This document shows, piece by piece, positions 40,561 through 43,712 of a DNA stretch of 43,712 nt (its first letter is position 1; each line of letters starts with the position of its first letter). A program made the position numbers and the translations under genes. The stretch covers positions 1 to 43,712 of the forward strand of contig JAKAQW010000009.1 of the NCBI GenBank assembly GCA_021819525.1, in the 5' to 3' direction. Origin of the DNA: Actinomycetes bacterium. GTDB taxonomy: Bacteria; Actinomycetota; Acidimicrobiia; Acidimicrobiales; UBA8190. The notes beneath the pieces were generated by a model, which was given only the letters and a program-made list of their open reading frames with translations, was not told the origin of the DNA and did no database searches.

Positions 40561-41592
40561 CTACTTTCCGCGTTCCTCGTCGACCGCTTGCTGAACCAAA
40601 CGTTCGATCGCCTCGTGCAGAGCTGAGGCTTCAGCCTCGAAGGACTCGAAGTCGTCCTCGATCGCCGCGTAGCGGGCGTACATCACATAACGCTCGGGAA
40701 TATCCGTCAGCGAAGCCACCTGGCGGCGCGAGAGCGGTAACTTGTGTCCAAGGACGACGAAGCGGCGCTCGCGAAGCTCGTTGGGCGCAGGCAGCTCGTT
40801 CTTCCAGTCACTCTGGACGATCCTGTAGACGTCGTCCGGATCGTCGTATTCGTCCGGCATGGCGGCGCGGACCATTGAGACAGTCTCCTCGAGGTCATCA
40901 AGCCGACCGTCCAAGTGATTGATCAGCGCGGTGCGGATGGCAGAAACGTTCATGCCGACAGATTCTCGGAGTTGCGAGGCAATGCGAGTCGTGATGTCTT
41001 CTTGGAAGAGTGCATGCGCCGTGACGCCGAACCGTGCTAGGTCTTCGTAGGATTCTGCGGAGGACCACGAGCGCTGGAAGCGCCAAGTCGCAAGGACGGC
41101 GCACGCGACGTCGAAGTAGATGAGCGTCGCGGGCTCAAGAACCTCCCGACGCAGCTGAAGGCGGTGGTAAAGGTCGTTGCGGTAACGGTGGAGCTTCTTC
41201 ACGATGGCGGCCACTGGGGGATCAAGCCGCTTCCGTTCAGCGAGGAAGTTGACCTTGGCCCGGAAGCGTTCTTCGAGATCCTCCATCTTCCGCTCCGGCG
41301 GGATCCGAGACTCGATGTCAGTCAGCAGTGCCATGAACTCCGGCTTGTCGCCATGGAAGGGTTGCATGCGCTGCATCTGGAGCCGCATCGCTACGTTCAC
41401 GTCCTGAAAGAACGTCTCGCTCTCGACCTCGCGGTGCAGCATGACTTCAACCACGTTGTCGAGGAGGAGAAACGCCAGGCGTAGATGCGGGAGTCGACGG
41501 ATCTTCGCGAGTCGGCCCGCCTCTTCGATCTGAACGGCAACCAGCTCAAGGTCTAGCACCGTCCCAGGATGCCACCTCGGGCTGTAGGGCAA
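40561..41592 (-). CDS. protein with HEPN-type RxxxxH motif
   Basis: 343 residues, mainly helical, soluble. FLLLDNVVEVMLHREVE and KKLHRYRNDLYHRLQLRREV resemble an HEPN domain: Arg138 and His143 in RNDLYH fit the RxxxxH RNase motif, with polar Asn after the Arg as usual. The C-terminal 150 residues (LPLSRRQVASLTDIPERYVM) are unrecognised. Start TTG 41592 is the longest option and weak; a GTG a few codons later is possible. It converges on TIR3 with 9 bp between the stops, so it is a separate transcript and possibly an independent defence or toxin gene. Confidence 0.6.
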   Translation of the reverse strand: MPYSPRWHPGTVLDLELVAVQIEEAGRLAKIRRLPHLRLAFLLLDNVVEVMLHREVESETFFQDVNVAMRLQMQRMQPFHGDKPEFMALLTDIESRIPPERKMEDLEERFRAKVNFLAERKRLDPPVAAIVKKLHRYRNDLYHRLQLRREVLEPATLIYFDVACAVLATWRFQRSWSSAESYEDLARFGVTAHALFQEDITTRIASQLRESVGMNVSAIRTALINHLDGRLDDLEETVSMVRAAMPDEYDDPDDVYRIVQSDWKNELPAPNELRERRFVVLGHKLPLSRRQVASLTDIPERYVMYARYAAIEDDFESFEAEASALHEAIERLVQQAVDEERGK

Positions 41593-41613
41593 CCACCAGA
41601 TGACCTGTAGTAA

Positions 41614-43712
41614 CTACTCGGCGGGATACCCCAGCCTCGTGAACACTGGGGATGGATTGGCGGCCCCGATAGAACTGAGCCCCGCTACACCTTGTCGAAC
41701 CACTCCAACACCAATCGCCGTGACCGACTCGCCCAAGTTCTTTTCCTCGAAACGCCTGAGCACCGGGAAGGAGTCCAACACGAAGCTCAGCTCCTCTCTC
41801 GTCATCTCGTAGACAACCTTCGCGACGAGGGCATCGATCTGGGCGCGAGCCGCCTCGCGTGACACGGCGTCGGTGAGTGCTTCACCTGGCACGACACCCG
41901 CGGGTACCGGCTCGCACCACCCGTACTCGCTCATCGCGTTCCAGTAGGGACTCATCTCTGGTCCGACGCACGTGAGACGCAAGGCGAGAGGTCCGAGCAG
42001 TCCGGTGCGGGGATCATCGAGGGCTAGCCGCGGTATTGGAAGGCTGTCGACAACTGAGAGGGTCATATGGGCCCCGGTGAGTTTGGCGCGGGCAACCCAG
42101 TCGGTGGTGAATGCGTTCAGCACTGCGAGTATCGGCATGTAGGCCCACTGCTCTTCCGCAGGAAACAAGAGCGTCGGCACCGGATCGCCACAGATGACAG
42201 CCGGTGGAAGCAGAGCTGCCGTCAAGCTCCGACGATCGCGAGCGCTGGTGACATTCATGTAGCCAACGCGATAGTGGTTCGTCCGGTCCCCAAGTTTGGC
42301 GGGAATGTCCGCCCGCGCGACGTACCACTGGGGGGTGATGGCCTTCTTCGGGTCGCCGAAGGGTCGTTCCTGCCACACCGCGCTGTTGCCGTGGCCGGAC
42401 ACGTAGGTCTTCGCTCGATGGTCGAAGTGCGACCATCCGGCCTTCGTAGACTGGCAGACCGGACGGATCGTCGGTGAAGAGATCTCGGTCGTTGCCCATG
42501 TCGACCTCACGCCGGAAGTCCCGGTACGGCAACCCCGGGATGTCACGCCCGAACGGTGGCCAGTTGGCATAGATTCGCTGACTCATGTCGAGGGCGGCGG
42601 CGTTCCGAACTTCTGGGATGGCATAGGTCAGCGGCTCCTGATGGCGGATCGAGTCGGCGTCGATCGTGAGCGAGGAGACTGCTGCCAGTTCAGCCGGGTT
42701 CTCCATCCCGAATTTCGTGATGAAGGACTTCGTCCTTCCCCCGGCCATGGCGACGTAAGCGGCGAAGCGGGCCATGTCGATCTGGAACCACCGCTTCTTG
42801 TAGTTGCTGAATCCGTAGAGGGCCGTGAGCTGGCAGCGATCGAGTAGGTGCTTCCTGATGGCCGAAGCGTTGGCGCCTCCGTAGAGGCCGCCGGGCGTGA
42901 TTTGTGCGGTGAAGCCGCCGGGTCGGGTCGTGCGTAAAGCCGTCTCCACGAACATCCGGTAGACGTTGAAGTCGCCTTTGCCAAGGTTGCCTTCCGCGAA
43001 GAGAGTGTAGCGACCGCTCCCCTTGAAGAAGTGCACAGAAGCAAACAGGTCCCGTCGATACTCGCTCCACGCCACGGCGATCGTCTCGTCGGTCAGCAGC
43101 TCCTCGATCACCGCGGTCTGCTCTCGAGATCCGAGCGATCGCATGCCGGGCTGGTAGCGGGCGAAGAACTCGCGCTGGTCTGGGCTGAGCGTGTCCCAGG
43201 GGGGATTGCCGAGGACGAGGTCGAAGCCGCCCTGCCAGCCGTCTTCTGCCTCCGGGTCCGCGACGAAGACGTCCGGGAATGCGAGATGGGGATGGAGGAA
43301 GCGGTGATGAGCGGCGAGATCGACGACGAGTGCGATCGCATCAGGGCTGTCGGTGCGGTCACCGGCGATGGCCCGCAGCGTCTGGTCGGTGAGTGCCGGG
43401 TGTTCCGGGGTCTTTGGGGCGAAGAAGGCAGCACACCAGGTGTCGGCGACGAGCTTGGCGAGCTGCGTCTCTCGTGCTGCCTGCAGCTCGGCCCAACGGT
43501 GCTGCTTTCGTTGGATGCCGTTGACCGTCGTGTCGTCCTCGGTATCGATCGCCCGCACGGCATCGGCCAGGTACCCGGTGGCGGAGAGCGCCGAGTCTCC
43601 GAGGGCCAAAAGCCCCTGGTTGCGCTGTCGGCGCTCCGCCACGTTGGCCTTCTTGCGAGCGGTGGCCGTCGACTTGTCGTCACCTTCGATGGGCTTGAAC
43701 GCCTCGTCGGGG
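41614..43712 (-). pseudogene. Eco57I-like N6-adenine DNA methylase, frameshifted, 5' end outside window
   Basis: The upstream frame carries FDLVLGNPPWDTLSPDQREF (motif IV NPPW), GKGDFNVYRMFVETALRTTR, PGGFTAQITPGGLYGGANA and later DDPSGLPVYEGRMV. Near 42430 the coding similarity jumps to another frame: HFDHRAKTYVSGHGNSAVWQ, TPQWYVARADIP, NVTSARDRRSLTAALLP. Removing one base there restores one continuous protein, so this is a single gene with a frameshift. The open frame runs off the right edge (DEAFKPIEGDDKSTATARKK). Such proteins are type IIG restriction-modification enzymes or the methylase of larger phage-defence systems. Error and real mutation cannot be told apart here. Confidence 0.75.

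Overview
The window is a 43.7 kb piece of a GC-rich genome. GTG starts are common, adjacent genes often overlap at ATGA or GTGA, and regulators of the SARP, MmyB and zf-HC2 types are present, so the host is most likely an actinomycete (Actinomycetota, perhaps Acidimicrobiia). That assignment is inferred from gene content and was not tested by comparison.

Layout. (1) 1-4.6 kb: an ECF sigma factor with a zinc-finger anti-sigma gene on each side, a small NrtS-like membrane protein overlapping a class I methyltransferase, a decayed copper P-type ATPase module (two pseudogenes), and an XRE/MmyB regulator. (2) 4.9-16.05 kb, plus strand: a compact Tad/Flp pilus operon with a lipoprotein, a PKD-like secreted protein, an SAF/CpaB-like protein, a CpaE-like protein, CpaF/TadA, TadB, TadC, a small pilin-like protein, two TadE-like proteins, a TadG-like protein, a membrane LysM-SARP fusion and an A24 prepilin peptidase. 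(3) 16.07-19.7 kb: a resolvase-like protein lacking the catalytic serine, a protein-tyrosine-phosphatase pseudogene, a protein of unknown function and an AbiEi/AbiEii toxin-antitoxin pair. (4) 19.7-31.2 kb, minus strand: a type IV secretion/conjugation operon (winged-helix regulator, sigma-like protein, VirB2-like pilin, VirB6/TrbL, PrgI-like, VirB4, VirD4/TraG, replication-relaxation protein, NlpC/P60 hydrolase). (5) 31.3-36.3 kb, plus strand: two tandem paralogous DNA methyltransferases, an excisionase-like protein and a very large tyrosine integrase. Parts 4-5 look like an integrative conjugative element, although I see no classical relaxase and no att sites. (6) 36.4-43.7 kb: a defence island.

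The defence island is the most interesting part. One tightly packed plus-strand run encodes an unknown 208-aa protein, an XRE-ImmA/IrrE metalloprotease, a ThsB-like TIR protein, a three-helix membrane protein, a second ThsB-like TIR protein, a HIT-family nucleotide hydrolase/transferase and a third, classical TIR protein. There is no SIR2/SLOG or Macro ThsA, so this may be an undescribed Thoeris-like signalling system with a small membrane effector. It converges on a gene with an HEPN-type RxxxxH motif, followed by a frameshifted Eco57I-like N6-adenine methylase cut by the window end.

Regulatory DNA stands out too. There is a helically phased cluster of GGGAC/GTCCC motifs ahead of the conjugation operon. 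A 38-bp upstream element is shared by two minus-strand genes 13.5 kb apart. Two mutually exclusive hairpins sit at the start of the Tad operon, and 15-bp direct repeats lie upstream of the excisionase gene. All family assignments are from reading motifs in the translations; no searches were run.
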